From Hyphomicrobium sp. (lineage in GTDB: Bacteria > Pseudomonadota > Alphaproteobacteria > Rhizobiales > Hyphomicrobiaceae), in contig NZ_RXIZ01000021.1 in NCBI RefSeq assembly GCF_003987855.1, positions 1 to 52,492 of the forward strand: a DNA stretch of 52,492 nucleotides, given 5' to 3'. The position numbers were made by a program, and so were the translations under genes. The notes under the pieces were generated by a model. It did not search any database. It was not told where the DNA came from and saw only the letters and a list, made by a program, of their open reading frames with translations. Position 1 is the first letter of the stretch; every line of letters starts with the position of its first letter. Of the stretch, positions 51,620 through 52,492 are shown piece after piece.

Positions 51620-51867
51620 GATCTTCCTTAGCCTGCGACGAAGATCGTCTCCTCTTCGCCCTTCCGCAATCTGGCAGCGCTGCAAGGGACCGCTACAAAA
51701 GGACGGTCCCAAGTCTACTCGTTCAAAACGACAGCCAGCCTGACATTCTGGACTTGGGAAAGCGAACACCTTTCGTCAGCGTCGTGTCGGAATCAGAAGC
51801 ATCAAAGTTGGCGGTGGATGCCGGCGGCCGCGTCCCACCTCCCCCCAATGCACTAGAAACACCACTT

Positions 51868-52394
51868 TTAGAAGATCACTTTGCGGGGCTCGAAGTTTTT
51901 CGTCACGTCGCCTGTCAGGTTGATGTCGTCGGGGCGAGAATGAGGACGGCGCCGCAGGCATCAGATCGAATTTGGAGAGTTCCATCCAAATGACGTTAGG
52001 GCTGGTCGTCAGCTCGAAATAATAGGCGTGGTTCGTGAGGTCGATGGCCGTGCGAACTGAGTATTATAGAGGCTTCCCGGGGCCTGTTCGGCGCACCGAA
52101 CGGGACAGAGACGTTGCGGACGATCGCAAGGATGGCGGCAATGGCCTCTCGCGTGTTCTTTGGCTCCGGGAGCCACTCGCGATAGTAATCGGCCCGTATG
52201 AAGCGATCCTTCGCGTCCGTGTTGCCGGGAATGGGGGTTTGGCGCGTCGCGTTATCAAAGTTGAACGTGGCACGGTAGGCGAGCTGCTGGTGGTAGGATG
52301 GGTCGTTCGTCATGATGCGATATTCGCGGCTGTGATAAACCGTCTTCTTCCCGCCGGCGACGTATTCAATGATGGCGCTGTCGCCAGTTGCATC
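51868..52394 (-). pseudogene. Choloylglycine hydrolase / penicillin acylase family relic
   Basis: Ntn-hydrolase protein can be followed on the minus strand through several frames. DATGDSAIIEYVAGGK, YHSREYRIMTNDPSYHQQL and YYREWLPEPKNTREA up to RNVSVPFG are in one frame. LYNTQF, DLTNHAYYFELTTSPNVIW and DDINLTGDVTKNFEP to the stop at 51868-51870 lie in others. At least three frameshifts and loss of the N-terminus with the catalytic Cys show it is dead. The 5' side joins a short-chain dehydrogenase fragment. Confidence 0.8.
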
Positions 52395-52400
52395 CTCTCT

Positions 52401-52492
52401 GCTTATTATTCTGCGACCAAACATGCGCTGGAAGGCTATTCGGAGTCGCTGGATCACGAGGTCCGCGCCTTCAACATTCGCGTCTCAATTGT
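52401..52492 (+). CDS. Short-chain dehydrogenase/reductase, internal fragment
   Basis: The plus strand reads AYYSATKHALEGYSESLDHE, then VRAFNIRVSI to the window end. This is the SDR catalytic Tyr-x3-Lys helix and the following strand. The N-terminal Rossmann half is absent, so the gene is truncated at the junction with the choloylglycine hydrolase relic. The remainder continues beyond the window, so whether it is a fragment at that end is unknown. Confidence 0.65.

Noticed and set aside
1-52492. CRISPR array
   Set aside because: No regularly spaced direct repeats or cas-like genes were seen. The only short tandem period is the 18-base coding repeat in the two hexapeptide proteins.

Overview
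The window looks like a chromosomal segment of an alphaproteobacterium of the order Hyphomicrobiales, possibly close to Hyphomicrobium. The pointers are the moderately high G+C, many small secreted proteins of the kind common in that order, GGAAC-N16/17-(C/G/A)GTT promoters typical of the alphaproteobacterial general stress sigma factor EcfG, and the styles of the RcnR/RcnA, DUF442-SQR and DUF892 genes. No rRNA gene or intact tRNA gene was seen, so the genus is an inference.

Layout. 1-6.4 kb: the start of a chromate transporter gene, then a stress cluster (DUF4142 protein, small secreted or anchored proteins, a KGG stress peptide, a DUF892 ferritin-like protein and a large catalase). Several of these genes have EcfG-like promoters. 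7.2-23.9 kb: one minus-strand [NiFe]-hydrogenase locus of group 2a (the cyanobacterial Hup / mycobacterial Huc lineage). In transcription order it holds a sigma-54-dependent regulator with a degenerate receiver, a Zn-ribbon peptide, a sigma-54 promoter, hupS, hupL, two paralogous four-Cys proteins that resemble HiPIP, the maturation protease, an unknown 112-residue protein, a TPR protein, two tiny membrane proteins, a NifU/Rieske fusion, an NHL protein, hypF, hypC, hypD, hypE, hupE, hypA and hypB. Most genes overlap or nearly touch, so they are probably co-transcribed. 24.4-26.2 kb: a decayed integration site with a 3' tRNA-fMet fragment, a frameshifted tyrosine integrase and a degenerate tRNA-Arg-like 3' half. 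26.2-30.9 kb: a two-component system, small secreted proteins, a fatty acid hydroxylase family protein and a pentapeptide-repeat protein.

30.9-35.4 kb: a sulfide/persulfide operon (Crp/Fnr regulator, DUF2892 protein, persulfide dioxygenase, DUF442-SQR fusion, TauE exporter) with a perfect TGTGA-N5-TCACA palindrome upstream. 35.6-37.1 kb: RcnR/RcnA nickel-cobalt control with an 8-bp inverted-repeat operator. This is notable beside a nickel enzyme. 37.5-40 kb: an EamA transporter and gene-poor, partly decayed DNA. 40.2-49.8 kb: two paralogous secreted hexapeptide-repeat proteins, both disturbed by a one-base frameshift, an MBL-fold hydrolase, an outer-membrane SphA-type protein and three type I sulfatases. 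These together suggest periplasmic use of sulfate esters. 50-52.5 kb: a HAD phosphatase fused to a 2H-phosphoesterase-like domain, then a multiply frameshifted choloylglycine hydrolase relic that abuts a fragment of a short-chain dehydrogenase.

The most interesting system is the hydrogenase locus. It has the catalytic core and maturation set but no recognisable classical membrane cytochrome b. Instead it carries a cassette of candidate electron carriers and scaffolds (twin Cys proteins, NifU-Rieske, NHL, TPR, two small membrane proteins) that could link H2 oxidation to the respiratory chain. All family assignments come from reading motifs. No database search was run.
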